NCBI RefSeq assembly: GCF_900185645.1 | Contig: NZ_FYAM01000003.1 | Location: forward strand, 1-40,107 | From: Clostridium sp. BSD9I1 | GTDB taxonomy: Bacteria; Bacillota; Clostridia; Clostridiales; Clostridiaceae | Length of the DNA: 40,107 bases | Direction: 5' to 3' | Shown: positions 14,861 to 22,925 of the stretch, piece after piece | Numbering within the stretch: the stretch's first letter is position 1 | Layout: each line of letters opens with the position of its first letter | Translations under genes and position numbers: made by a program | Notes under the pieces: model-generated | Database searches by the model: none | What the model was told of the DNA's origin: nothing | The model's input: the letters and a program-made list of their open reading frames with translations, nothing else

Positions 14861-14876
14861 TCTTAAGAAATCTTAA
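14861..14876. promoter_or_regulatory. TCTTAAG direct repeat, response-regulator site candidate
   Basis: TCTTAAG at 14861 and again at 14871, 10 bp apart, lies upstream of the vanY-like operon. OmpR/PhoB-type regulators bind direct repeats with a 10-11-bp period. The same hexamer is repeated at 25754-25793. Confidence 0.45.
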
Positions 14877-14920
14877 GTTTTATAAAACCCAAGAGTTAAA
14901 TTTGCTTATAACACAGATTA

Positions 14921-14947
14921 AGCCTGTAGATATATTTTCTACAGGCT
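14921..14947 (-). terminator. Hairpin after the ABC permease gene
   Basis: Perfect 10-bp stem AGCCTGTAGA (14921-14930) / TCTACAGGCT (14938-14947) with a 7-base loop, 22 bases after the permease stop. The following T-run is poor, so the terminator call is moderate. Confidence 0.55.
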
Positions 14948-14969
14948 CTATAAATCCTAAGCTATAATA

Positions 14970-16634
14970 TTACATATTCTTATCTAATCCTCTAAAACAT
15001 TTGACTTGTTTACTATTAGCGTTAAATGCTATTTTCCACAGCACAAAATTCACTATAAATGATAAAAATAAATATACGTACACTCCATAAGTTATGTTCG
15101 CTATTTTATAATGAATTACTCCCAAAATACCAAGTACTATGGTCAGCATCAAATTTATAAATCCATTTGTTTGCTGTGCTGATCCAAAAGCCTGCGAAAA
15201 TGGCAAGGATTTTTTAGATGCTATAAAACATAATGTATTAAATATCATCATATTTAAAAATGCTACTAATGTATCAGGTACTATTCTAACTCCAAATATA
15301 GCAATAAAAATTATAGATTGAAATAAAAATATAGGAAAAAACAACTTTACTATAAAGGCCTTTATCGTCCCTTTAAATAAATTTGAAACATTGTCAATTG
15401 GTAAAGCCTTATAAATCCATGCTCCTTTATATCTTTCTGAATATCCTATCATTAGCATAATAGTAGATAACATCATGCCAGAAAAGTATATAAAAAAGTA
15501 TGACTTGCCTTGAGAAACTTCTTTTATACTAGATATTGCAAACTGCTGAAACAAAAATATAAAAGGAAACACTATAGAAAATCCTAATGAGGGATATACT
15601 TTAAGCTTAAATTCTCTTTCATTTTTCATCATATCATAAGCAAACCTAAAAAATATTCTTTCCTCTTTACTTCTGCATAACATTTTTGAAAGCAATTCAA
15701 CTGGTTTTCTTTTATCTTTTTTATTATTTTCATAGTTATTATTCAGCTTTTGAAGATTCTTTTCAAAAACACTCATTAGCTTTGTATAAACTACAATTGA
15801 TATAATAGGAATTACAATAGCCATAATGGTGAATGTTACATAATAGCTATTTACTTCTGATTTTTTAAGCATTTGAAATGGCGCAGAAAACCAGATTGGT
15901 GCTATAAAATATTGCCACCACTTTGGTGTAAATTGAATTTTCAAGTCCACTATACTAAACAATCTTCCTAGTAATTGATACCCTATTGAAATTACTATTG
16001 TTAAGATTATTTGAATGTAATTTATTATATCTTTAAGCTTTTCTCCATCAAAAAATCTTAAAATCAAAAAATAAACCAATGATGTTAGCACTATAATAAA
16101 CATATCCAGTAGTATTATAGAGATAAGAAAAAGAATAAAAAATTCTATCCCTTGAGAATATAAACTCACTAAAAGTGCTGGTCCTACTAAAGCAGCTGTT
16201 AAATAAAACATATATATCGAAATATGAATAGTCTTTGCAAGTCTTAAAGATTTTGAATCTACGGGTTTTGTCCCTATTATATTTTTATCTCTGATGTCTA
16301 AAAGTACAGAAGAAAAATCTGAAATCAAAGATGTCATAACAAAAAACATAATTATAACAAATACAATGCTCATTTGATATATATAATTATTTTTCATAAT
16401 TACAAATGGAATTAATATCAATCCCATTAAAATATATATCCATAAAGATTTTAAAAATTTATTACCATCATCATCTTTATTTTTATTATTACCAGCAAAA
16501 ACCGTTGGTACTCTTCTCCCATCCATTAATAGCTTCATTTGAAGAATTTTTCTCATTACTCTATAGTCAATCCCAAGCTTTTCAAATACAGGCTTCAATT
16601 TATCTAAAAATCTCAAAATCTTAAAATCTTTCAT
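14970..16634 (-). CDS. ABC transporter permease
   Basis: A 554-residue membrane protein with a soluble N-terminal segment of about 50 residues and roughly 12 hydrophobic segments in two groups, separated by a charged cytoplasmic loop (around MSVFEKNLQKLNNNYENNKKDK). It is the membrane partner of the ATPase gene four bases upstream. No resemblance to a precisely named exporter family was evident; it looks like the large ABC-2-type permeases found in clostridial two-gene ABC exporters. The start is the ATG at 16634, preceded by GAGGTG; an upstream in-frame ATG (16652) overlaps the ATPase end. Substrate unknown. Confidence 0.82.
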   Translation of the reverse strand: MKDFKILRFLDKLKPVFEKLGIDYRVMRKILQMKLLMDGRRVPTVFAGNNKNKDDDGNKFLKSLWIYILMGLILIPFVIMKNNYIYQMSIVFVIIMFFVMTSLISDFSSVLLDIRDKNIIGTKPVDSKSLRLAKTIHISIYMFYLTAALVGPALLVSLYSQGIEFFILFLISIILLDMFIIVLTSLVYFLILRFFDGEKLKDIINYIQIILTIVISIGYQLLGRLFSIVDLKIQFTPKWWQYFIAPIWFSAPFQMLKKSEVNSYYVTFTIMAIVIPIISIVVYTKLMSVFEKNLQKLNNNYENNKKDKRKPVELLSKMLCRSKEERIFFRFAYDMMKNEREFKLKVYPSLGFSIVFPFIFLFQQFAISSIKEVSQGKSYFFIYFSGMMLSTIMLMIGYSERYKGAWIYKALPIDNVSNLFKGTIKAFIVKLFFPIFLFQSIIFIAIFGVRIVPDTLVAFLNMMIFNTLCFIASKKSLPFSQAFGSAQQTNGFINLMLTIVLGILGVIHYKIANITYGVYVYLFLSFIVNFVLWKIAFNANSKQVKCFRGLDKNM

Positions 16635-16638
16635 CAAA

Positions 16639-17421
16639 CTACACCTCTTCAACTATTGATACAAATTCTTCTGCAATGGCTTCATATTGACTAAAACCTG
16701 TAATTTGATTAAATATTTGTTCCAAAGATCCTTCTTTTGAGCTTTCCTTAAGCTCTTGAAAGCTGCCATCAGCCACAACTTCTCCGTTATTCAATAACAC
16801 TATCCTATTACTTATTTTTTCAACTACGTCCATTATATGAGATGAATAAAATATGGTTTTACCCTGCTTTGCCAGCTGAGCAAGAATTTCCTTTACTATC
16901 ATTACACTATTTGCATCCAATCCGCTCAAAGGTTCATCCCAGAACAATATATCTGGGTTATGAAGTAAACTTGATATAATTAAAACCTTTTGCTTCATCC
17001 CCTTAGAATAAGAGCTGATTCTTGAATTATAAGAATCTCCTATGCCAAATATGCCCATAAGTTTTTCAGCTTTTTCATCTACAATTTCACTGCTCATTCC
17101 ATACAGTTCTCCTATAAAAGTAAGATACTCTCTTGCAGTGAGATTGTCGTATATTTCAGCAACCTCAGGTACATATCCAATTTTTCTTTTATATTCTAAT
17201 TTATCGTTGGATATATCCTGCCCTAGAACCTTAACCTCTCCTGTGTACCCTTCAACAATACCTAATATTATTTTAATTGTTGTACTCTTACCAGCTCCAT
17301 TAGTACCTATATAGCCTATAACCTCACCTTTATGCACTTCCAAATTTATTCCCTTTAAAACTTCCTTATCTCCATAACTCATGCGAAGGTCTTTTATTTC
17401 AACAGTCACATCATTTTCCAT
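16639..17421 (-). CDS. ABC transporter ATP-binding protein
   Basis: A 260-residue nucleotide-binding protein with Walker A GTNGAGKST, Q-loop, signature SSYSKGMKQK, Walker B ILFWDEPLSGLD and the switch histidine in YSSHIMD. The degenerate signature (YSKGMKQK) and the SGLD after Walker B are typical of the CcmA/ABC-2 type exporter ATPases. It forms a two-gene operon with the following permease. The ATG at 17421 has a strong GGGGGAG upstream; the longer frame to 17484 has none. A promoter with an extended -10 lies at 17500-17528. Confidence 0.93.
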   Translation of the reverse strand: MENDVTVEIKDLRMSYGDKEVLKGINLEVHKGEVIGYIGTNGAGKSTTIKIILGIVEGYTGEVKVLGQDISNDKLEYKRKIGYVPEVAEIYDNLTAREYLTFIGELYGMSSEIVDEKAEKLMGIFGIGDSYNSRISSYSKGMKQKVLIISSLLHNPDILFWDEPLSGLDANSVMIVKEILAQLAKQGKTIFYSSHIMDVVEKISNRIVLLNNGEVVADGSFQELKESSKEGSLEQIFNQITGFSQYEAIAEEFVSIVEEV

Positions 17422-17499
17422 ATAACTCTCCCCCTTAACTGAAAAACTCTCAAATATTTCTTTAAAATAATAAATGCTTACCAAAAAGCAATCCCATCT

Positions 17500-17528
17500 A
17501 TTATACCATAACTATGTAAAAATATAAA
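17500..17528 (-). promoter_or_regulatory. Promoter of the ABC exporter operon
   Basis: Minus-strand TGG-TATAAT extended -10 (TATAAT at 17500-17505) with TTTATA 17 bp upstream (17523-17528). Transcription would start about 70 bases before the ATPase start codon. Confidence 0.55.
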
Positions 17529-17562
17529 AATTGTTCCAAATAAGTATCTCCTATGGAAAACA

Positions 17563-17604
17563 GAAAATAGCAGCCTCCTAAATAAATAGTTAGCTGCTAT
17601 TTTC
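17563..17604 (-). terminator. Terminator of the flavodiiron operon
   Basis: Perfect 12-bp stem GAAAATAGCAGC (17563-17574) / GCTGCTATTTTC (17593-17604), 10 bases after the flavodiiron stop, followed on the minus strand by TGTTTTCC. Confidence 0.65.
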
Positions 17605-17614
17605 AAATATCTAG

Positions 17615-18814
17615 TTACTTCATTGATACTATAATGCTGTCAGCAAGAGCATCCATTGAATCCTCATCACTTTCTTTCAACGCTGAGGTCACTGTCATCT
17701 CATTATCTAAAACAGTCATTTCTTTCATCTCATCTATAAGTTCATGCATTAATTTACCTGATTGAGGAGCCCATGAACCATTTTCTATAAGGGCAAAAGT
17801 ACGTTTTTGAAGATTTAAGGCCTTCATATCCATAATGTAATTAAGCATTGGTGGATAAATTTTCAAATTATAGGTTACAGAAGCAAGAACTATATGGCTA
17901 TATTTAAATGATTCTGAAATTAAATATGACACATGAGTTTTTGAAACATCATACATAACTACATTTGTCATTCCCTTTTCAACAAGTCTTGCTGCTAAGT
18001 CGGTGGCAGCAGCTTCTGTATTTCCATACATTGATGCATAAACAATCATTACACCCTTTTCTTCGGGTTCATAGCTGCTCCACTTGTTGTACTTATCTAA
18101 AAAATATTCCAAATCATTACGCCATACTGGTCCATGCAGTGGACATATAATCTTAATGTCAATAGAACTAGCTTTCTTTAAAAGAGCTTGAACATGAGGT
18201 CCATACTTTCCTACAATATTTGTGTAATACCTTCTAGCATCATCAATCCAATCGCGGTCAAAGTTCATTTCATCATTAAAGAGCTTACCATCTAAAGCAC
18301 CGAAGGATCCAAAGGCATCAGCTGAAAACAATACACCGTCAGTAGTATCATAGGTTACCATAGCTTCTGGCCAATGTACCATTGGAGCTGTCACAAATAC
18401 AACATTATGCTTTCCAAAAGACATAGTGTCTCCCTCTTTAACTTGTGTTATTTGGTTATCAATTTGGAAACCAAACTGATGCATGAACATAAAAGCTTTT
18501 TCAGTACATATAATCTTTACCTCTGGATAACGAAGAACAATTTCTTCGATGCAGGCTGCATGATCTGGCTCCATATGATTGATTACCATATAATCTAAAG
18601 TTCTGTTTCCTAAAACCCCTTTAATATTTTCAAGAAACTGCCGGCAAATTGACCAGTCCACTGTATCAAATAGTACTGTTTTCTCATCTAAAAGTAAGTA
18701 AGAGTTATATGAAACCCCTCTTGGAATAGGGTGAACATTTTCAAACAAAGCAAGGCGATGATCATTACCACCAACCCAATAAAGATCCTCAGTTATTTTT
18801 CTAACACAATACAT
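17615..18814 (-). CDS. fprA: Flavodiiron protein (A-type flavoprotein, FprA-like)
   Basis: A 399-residue two-domain protein. The N-terminal beta-lactamase-like domain carries the diiron ligands: H80-x-E82-x-D84 in NHMEPDH, H147 in PMVHWPE, D166, and H227 in CPLHGPV. The C-terminal flavodoxin domain begins near 254 with the FMN loop SMYGNTE. Flavodiiron proteins reduce O2 to water or NO to N2O in the cytoplasm and usually receive electrons from rubredoxin. The gene follows, 52 bases downstream, a fused acyl-CoA dehydrogenase that carries its own rubredoxin domain, which is its likely electron donor. The ATG has AGGGAGG upstream. All diiron ligands that I can check are present. Confidence 0.95.
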   Translation of the reverse strand: MYCVRKITEDLYWVGGNDHRLALFENVHPIPRGVSYNSYLLLDEKTVLFDTVDWSICRQFLENIKGVLGNRTLDYMVINHMEPDHAACIEEIVLRYPEVKIICTEKAFMFMHQFGFQIDNQITQVKEGDTMSFGKHNVVFVTAPMVHWPEAMVTYDTTDGVLFSADAFGSFGALDGKLFNDEMNFDRDWIDDARRYYTNIVGKYGPHVQALLKKASSIDIKIICPLHGPVWRNDLEYFLDKYNKWSSYEPEEKGVMIVYASMYGNTEAAATDLAARLVEKGMTNVVMYDVSKTHVSYLISESFKYSHIVLASVTYNLKIYPPMLNYIMDMKALNLQKRTFALIENGSWAPQSGKLMHELIDEMKEMTVLDNEMTVTSALKESDEDSMDALADSIIVSMK

Positions 18815-18866
18815 TGATTAATCCTCCCTTACACTAAAAACATATTATCGTGTTTACTTATAGGAG

Positions 18867-20771
18867 CTACACTTCTATAAACATATTCTTTTCTTCACCG
18901 CAAGCAGGACAAGTCCAATCTTCCGGTATATTTTCAAATAAAGTTCCTGGAGCTATTTCCCCCTCTGGATCACCAACACCAGGATCATATTCATAACCAC
19001 ATCCATTACATACATAATGTTTCCAAGTTGGTATAGCTTTCTTAGGAATAGCTCTCTTCATCTTCTTCATTGGTGGAGCTTCCTTCTTTGTTTCTCCATT
19101 ATCTAAAGCCTTAGTAAGCACCGGCAATACTTCCATTAAATCGCCAACAATACCGTAGTCTGCGTTTTTAAAAATCTTAGCATTAGGGTCAATATTTATA
19201 GCAACAATTGTAGTGGCATCCTTTATACCCTTTAAATGCTGGCCTGCACCGGAAATACCGCATGCAATATAAAGATTTCCATTAAATTTTTGACCAGACA
19301 TACCAACATAGCGATTAAGTGGTACATATTTAAGGGTTTCAGCTACTGGACGTGAAGAACCTATAGCCGCACCAGCTTGTACTGCTAAATCCTCAATAAG
19401 CTTCATATTTTCCTTTTCTCCTATGCCTAGACCTGCACTTACTACCCTTTCTGCCTTGGTTATAGGAGTATCTAAGGAAATTCCAACTGTGAAATCATAA
19501 CCATCTGCTTTAAGCGCTTCCACAAGAGTATTGACTCTTTCTTCGACAGTTCCATCCTTATAAATTACTTTCTTACGATACCCTGTAGCAGGTTCTCGAG
19601 AAGTCTTACCTACATATTCAGTTTTAGGCATCTTGCCAATGATGTTTGCGGCAATAACAACACGTTGAATTTCGTTAGTTCCCTCATAAATTGTACAAAT
19701 TTTAGCATCCCTATATGCACGCTCAACTTCCATACCTTTAAGATACCCACTTCCGCCAAATATCTGAACAGCATCGTTAACAATCTCAAGACAAACGTCT
19801 GAAGCATATTGTTTTGCCATAGCAGATTCCATAGCATAATGCTCGTGATTTTGTTTAAGTTCTGCCGCACTATAAATAAGGAGTCTAGCTGCTCTAAGCT
19901 TTGTAGCCATATCAGCTAACTTAAAAGCAATGACTTGCTGCTGGCATATAGGTTTTCCAAATTGAACTCTTTCTTTTGAATACTCCAAAGCATTCTCATA
20001 AGCACCTTGTGCAATACCTAGAGCCTGAGCTGCAATACCAATACGTCCGCCATCCAATGTGGACATAGCAATCTTAAAGCCTTCGCCTTCTTTACCTAAT
20101 AAATTTTCCTTAGGTACCTTTACGTTATTAAAAATAAGCTCAGCAGTTGCAGAAGAACGAATACCCATCTTATCGTAGTGCTTACCAAAACCAAAGCCCT
20201 CCCAGCCCTTCTCTACGATAAATGCACTGATGCCTCGAGTACCTATATTTGGTGTAGTAACTGCAAAAATAATATAAATATCAGCCTCTCCACCGTTAGT
20301 GATAAAGATTTTTTCACCATTTAAAATATAATAGTCATCTTCTAGAACAGCAGTAGTTTCAGTACCACCTGCATCACTACCGGCATTTTCTTCTGTGAGA
20401 CCAAATGCACCAAGCTTCTCTCCCTTTGCAAGCGGGATTAAATACTTTTGTTTTTGTTCTTCTGTTCCATAGGCAGCAATTGGATATGTGCCTAATGATG
20501 TATGAGCAGAAAGGATTACACCTGTACCTCCATCCACTCTTGACAATTCTTCAACTGCAATTGCATAACTGATAACATCTAAACCTGCCCCACCGTACTC
20601 TTTTGCATATGGGATTCCCATTACGCCCATATCAGCTAATCCACTAACAACTTCTGAAGGAAATTTATTTTCCTGATCCAACATAAATGCAATGGGCTTG
20701 ACTTGTTCTTCAGCAAACTGTCTGATTTTCAACCTAAAATCTTCGTGTTGTTCTGTAGTCTTAAAAAACAT
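18867..20771 (-). CDS. Acyl-CoA dehydrogenase-EtfA-rubredoxin fusion protein
   Basis: A 634-residue three-part protein. Residues 1-378 are a complete acyl-CoA dehydrogenase ([14 protein letters not shown] flavin motif, catalytic Glu363 in YEGTNEIQ). Residues about 435-555 are the FAD-binding C-terminal domain of ETF alpha, with its signature [13 protein letters not shown] (500-512) and ADYGIVGD. After a Lys/Pro-rich linker (560-582) comes a rubredoxin (583-634) with C588, C591, C621 and C624. The natural reading is a wired electron path: acyl-CoA to FAD, to the ETF-type FAD, to rubredoxin iron. The flavodiiron gene follows in the same operon. No ETF beta subunit is present. The ATG has GAGGAGG upstream. 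Confidence 0.93.
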   Translation of the reverse strand: MFFKTTEQHEDFRLKIRQFAEEQVKPIAFMLDQENKFPSEVVSGLADMGVMGIPYAKEYGGAGLDVISYAIAVEELSRVDGGTGVILSAHTSLGTYPIAAYGTEEQKQKYLIPLAKGEKLGAFGLTEENAGSDAGGTETTAVLEDDYYILNGEKIFITNGGEADIYIIFAVTTPNIGTRGISAFIVEKGWEGFGFGKHYDKMGIRSSATAELIFNNVKVPKENLLGKEGEGFKIAMSTLDGGRIGIAAQALGIAQGAYENALEYSKERVQFGKPICQQQVIAFKLADMATKLRAARLLIYSAAELKQNHEHYAMESAMAKQYASDVCLEIVNDAVQIFGGSGYLKGMEVERAYRDAKICTIYEGTNEIQRVVIAANIIGKMPKTEYVGKTSREPATGYRKKVIYKDGTVEERVNTLVEALKADGYDFTVGISLDTPITKAERVVSAGLGIGEKENMKLIEDLAVQAGAAIGSSRPVAETLKYVPLNRYVGMSGQKFNGNLYIACGISGAGQHLKGIKDATTIVAINIDPNAKIFKNADYGIVGDLMEVLPVLTKALDNGETKKEAPPMKKMKRAIPKKAIPTWKHYVCNGCGYEYDPGVGDPEGEIAPGTLFENIPEDWTCPACGEEKNMFIEV

Positions 20772-20917
20772 ACATATACCTCCTCATAATAAAACAATTT
20801 CATAAATGTAATTCTTTATTAACTGCAGCAATTAAAATTCACCTAATTACTGCCCTTGCTATTGTCTACCATATCTAGAATAATATTTATCATTTACATA
20901 TAATAACTATATAATTC

Positions 20918-20946
20918 ATTGTACTACTTAATAATAATTATTACAA
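20918..20946 (-). promoter_or_regulatory. Promoter of the dehydrogenase-flavodiiron operon
   Basis: Minus-strand TTGTAA (20941-20946), a 17-bp spacer and TACAAT (20918-20923). It implies a 5' leader of about 140 bases. The -35 box overlaps the edge of an 18-bp palindrome. Confidence 0.55.
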
Positions 20947-20962
20947 ATCACTCAAGTGATTT
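20945..20962. promoter_or_regulatory. 18-bp perfect palindrome, operator candidate
   Basis: AAATCACT-CA-AGTGATTT abuts the -35 box of the dehydrogenase operon. The position suits a repressor or activator site; I do not recognise the regulator. It is not a PerR, Rex or FNR consensus. Confidence 0.45.
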
Positions 20963-21132
20963 TACATTATTAATTTATACCATTTTGGGTGATTATCCAC
21001 CATATTCTACTTAAAACAATAATTTACTTCGTTTTTCTGTAGGTAAATTTTCAGTATTATTTTACATATTATCCTAGATAGTCTTTTTAGCCCTAGCATT
21101 ATTTATGAATTTCTTCTAAAATTTATGCATAG

Positions 21133-21160
21133 AAAAAATCCCCGGCACTTCTGCCAAGGA
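21133..21160 (-). terminator. Orphan intrinsic terminator on the minus strand
   Basis: A 9-bp stem (minus strand TCCTTGGCA-GAAG-TGCCGGGGA) is followed by TTTTTT. No minus-strand gene lies upstream: the neighbouring gene at 21278 is on the plus strand. The remainder of the 506-base gap 20772-21277 holds the promoter, the palindrome and AT-rich sequence without a credible gene. The terminator may end a short RNA or be left from a lost gene. Confidence 0.6.
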
Positions 21161-21277
21161 CTTCATTGCTCAAGGTAATCTATTCAAATATTTATACAGA
21201 TAATTTATTTTAAAGCTAACACAAATTTCACAAAATACATATATTACAATATAGAACTAAATCTGGAGGATTAAGAA

Positions 21278-21766
21278 TTGGCAATCTTCAAATCTTTTTC
21301 TGGCACTATTACTATGATTGAAGACTTTTGGACAGCAACTGATGAAAGAACAGGATGTTATAAGTTAATGTCTGTAGAAAATAAAGATGGAAATATAGTT
21401 AATTTTGTGGTATCACCAGGTACTTACTTTGTTGACCACGTAACAGTCGTTCTAGGAGACAGGGTAACTGGATTTTATGATGCAAATGCACCCGTACCTT
21501 TAATTTACCCACCACAGCTTCGTGCAATTGTTATGGCAAAAGATACAGTACTTCAAAATGTAAAAGTATCCTATTTAAACTCAGCGCTTGTAAGTAGTGA
21601 CGGTACCTTAAAATTAAATATTTCACCATACACTAAGATAGTACTTAGAAATGATCAACTTTTTACTGAAAGCCCTGCAAATAGAAATCTAATTGTTGTC
21701 TATGGTGCTACCACAAGAAGTATACCAGCCCAAACTACACCATATAAAATTATTGTTATTTGCTAG
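21278..21766 (+). CDS. Conserved clostridial protein of unknown function
   Basis: A 162-residue soluble protein with no signal peptide. I do not assign a domain, but the sequence (GTITMIEDFWTATDERTGCYKLMSVEN..., VVSPGTYFVDH, GDRVTGFYDANAPVPLIYPPQ) resembles a conserved clostridial protein. It looks all-beta, with an N-terminal OB-like barrel (about 1-80) and a second strand-rich half containing NISPYTKIVLRN, perhaps a repeat of the same fold. The start is a TTG at 21278 with GGAGGA eight bases upstream; no nearby ATG fits. It stands alone, convergent to uppP, and divergent from the dehydrogenase operon across a 506-base gap. Confidence 0.75.
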   Translation: MAIFKSFSGTITMIEDFWTATDERTGCYKLMSVENKDGNIVNFVVSPGTYFVDHVTVVLGDRVTGFYDANAPVPLIYPPQLRAIVMAKDTVLQNVKVSYLNSALVSSDGTLKLNISPYTKIVLRNDQLFTESPANRNLIVVYGATTRSIPAQTTPYKIIVIC

Positions 21767-21796
21767 AAATTAAAAATAAAAAGGAACTGAAATAAA

Positions 21797-21837
21797 AATA
21801 GCATTATTAATATATGCGAGATATTAATAATGCTATT
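21797..21837 (-). terminator. Strong terminator of uppP
   Basis: Perfect 17-bp stem (21797-21813 and 21821-21837) with loop ATGCGAG, 9 bases after the uppP stop; on the minus strand it is followed by TTTATTT. It may also end the convergent gene at 21278-21766. Confidence 0.8.
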
Positions 21838-21846
21838 AAGCTACTT

Positions 21847-22665
21847 CTATCTAATTAAAAAGTATAAAAGCACAATGATTCCAAGAACAATTCTATACCA
21901 TCCAAATACTTTAAAGTCGTGTTTTTTTATGTACTGCATTAAAAACTTTATTACTATAACTGATACTATAAAAGCAGTAACCATTCCTGTTGTTAAAATC
22001 AAAAGTTCCATTTGATTAAAGGCTAGTCCAAATTTCACAAGTTTAAGCAAGCTTGCTCCAAACATCACCGGTATTGCCATAAAAAAAGTAAACTCTGCTG
22101 CAATAGTTCTACTCATGTTAATTAGTATACCACCAAGTATAGTTGATCCTGAACGTGAAGTTCCTGGAAACACTGCTGCAATTAGCTGAAACATTCCAAT
22201 AATAAAAGCTGCTTTAAATGTTATTTCAGAAATTGCATTAATTTTAGTTTCTTTACCTTTATTACTATTTTCTACAATTATGAATAAAACTCCAAATAAG
22301 ATAAGCATTATAGCTACAGTTTTATAATTATAAAATAGCGCTTCAATTTTATCGTCCCAAAGCAATCCAACTACTGCAGCAGGAATGCATGCCACGATAA
22401 TCTTCATCCACATTACAAAAACGTCTTTTTTAATAAATTCTTTACTATTTAGAGAAAATGGCATTATTTTCTTCCAATAAGTTACTACCACAGCTAAAAT
22501 AGCTCCGAGCTGTATTACAACTAAAAACATTTCTTTAAAAACTGCAGATACATTGAGCTTTACAAATTCGTCAAGTAAGATCATATGCCCTGTACTGCTT
22601 ACTGGAAGCCACTCCGTTATCCCCTCAATAATACCAAATAAAATTGCCTTTAATATTTCTAACAT
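21847..22665 (-). CDS. uppP: Undecaprenyl-diphosphatase UppP (BacA)
   Basis: A 272-residue integral membrane protein with the two UppP motifs: GIIEGITEWLPVSSTGHMIL near the N-terminus and PGTSRSGSTI in the middle, with conserved Glu, His, Arg and Ser residues. It dephosphorylates undecaprenyl diphosphate to recycle the lipid carrier for wall synthesis, and extra copies give bacitracin tolerance. The ATG follows AAAGGAATAATAG. It is a single-gene unit, with its own terminator, downstream of a large two-component sensor on the same strand; the two are separated by a hairpin, so coupling is unlikely. Confidence 0.95.
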   Translation of the reverse strand: MLEILKAILFGIIEGITEWLPVSSTGHMILLDEFVKLNVSAVFKEMFLVVIQLGAILAVVVTYWKKIMPFSLNSKEFIKKDVFVMWMKIIVACIPAAVVGLLWDDKIEALFYNYKTVAIMLILFGVLFIIVENSNKGKETKINAISEITFKAAFIIGMFQLIAAVFPGTSRSGSTILGGILINMSRTIAAEFTFFMAIPVMFGASLLKLVKFGLAFNQMELLILTTGMVTAFIVSVIVIKFLMQYIKKHDFKVFGWYRIVLGIIVLLYFLIR

Positions 22666-22806
22666 ATCTATTATTCCTTTCTATTGTTCATCTTATTTTT
22701 CTAAGTATAAAATACCCGTTACGAAAACATTCTGCTTTTGCTCCATAAACAATTATACTAAAGAGTATAAATATATGCAAATTGCCCCTAATGTTATAAT
22801 GAAAAG

Positions 22807-22863
22807 TGCTTCCCTTAAAGTAACAGATTTTTATTTTTTCATCTATATACCTTAAGGGAAGCA
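22807..22863 (-). terminator. Hairpin after the second sensor kinase
   Basis: Perfect 12-bp arms TGCTTCCCTTAA (22807-22818) and TTAAGGGAAGCA (22852-22863) with a 33-base AT-rich loop; followed on the minus strand by CTTTTCATT. It lies about 60 bases after the kinase stop. The rest of 22666-22925 holds the uppP upstream region only. Confidence 0.5.
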
Positions 22864-22925
22864 TACTATTTTACTAAGAATGATATTTTTTAATTCATAG
22901 ATTAATCCAGATGGCTAGTTCCTCT

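Noticed and set aside
20772-21277. T-box or other known riboswitch in the leader of the dehydrogenase operon
   Set aside because: No AGGGTGG T-box element or other recognisable aptamer core is present, and the likely promoter lies downstream of the terminator hairpin.
22553-22855. Plus-strand reading frame over the uppP start
   Set aside because: It lies mostly antisense to uppP and lacks a ribosome site and protein-like composition.
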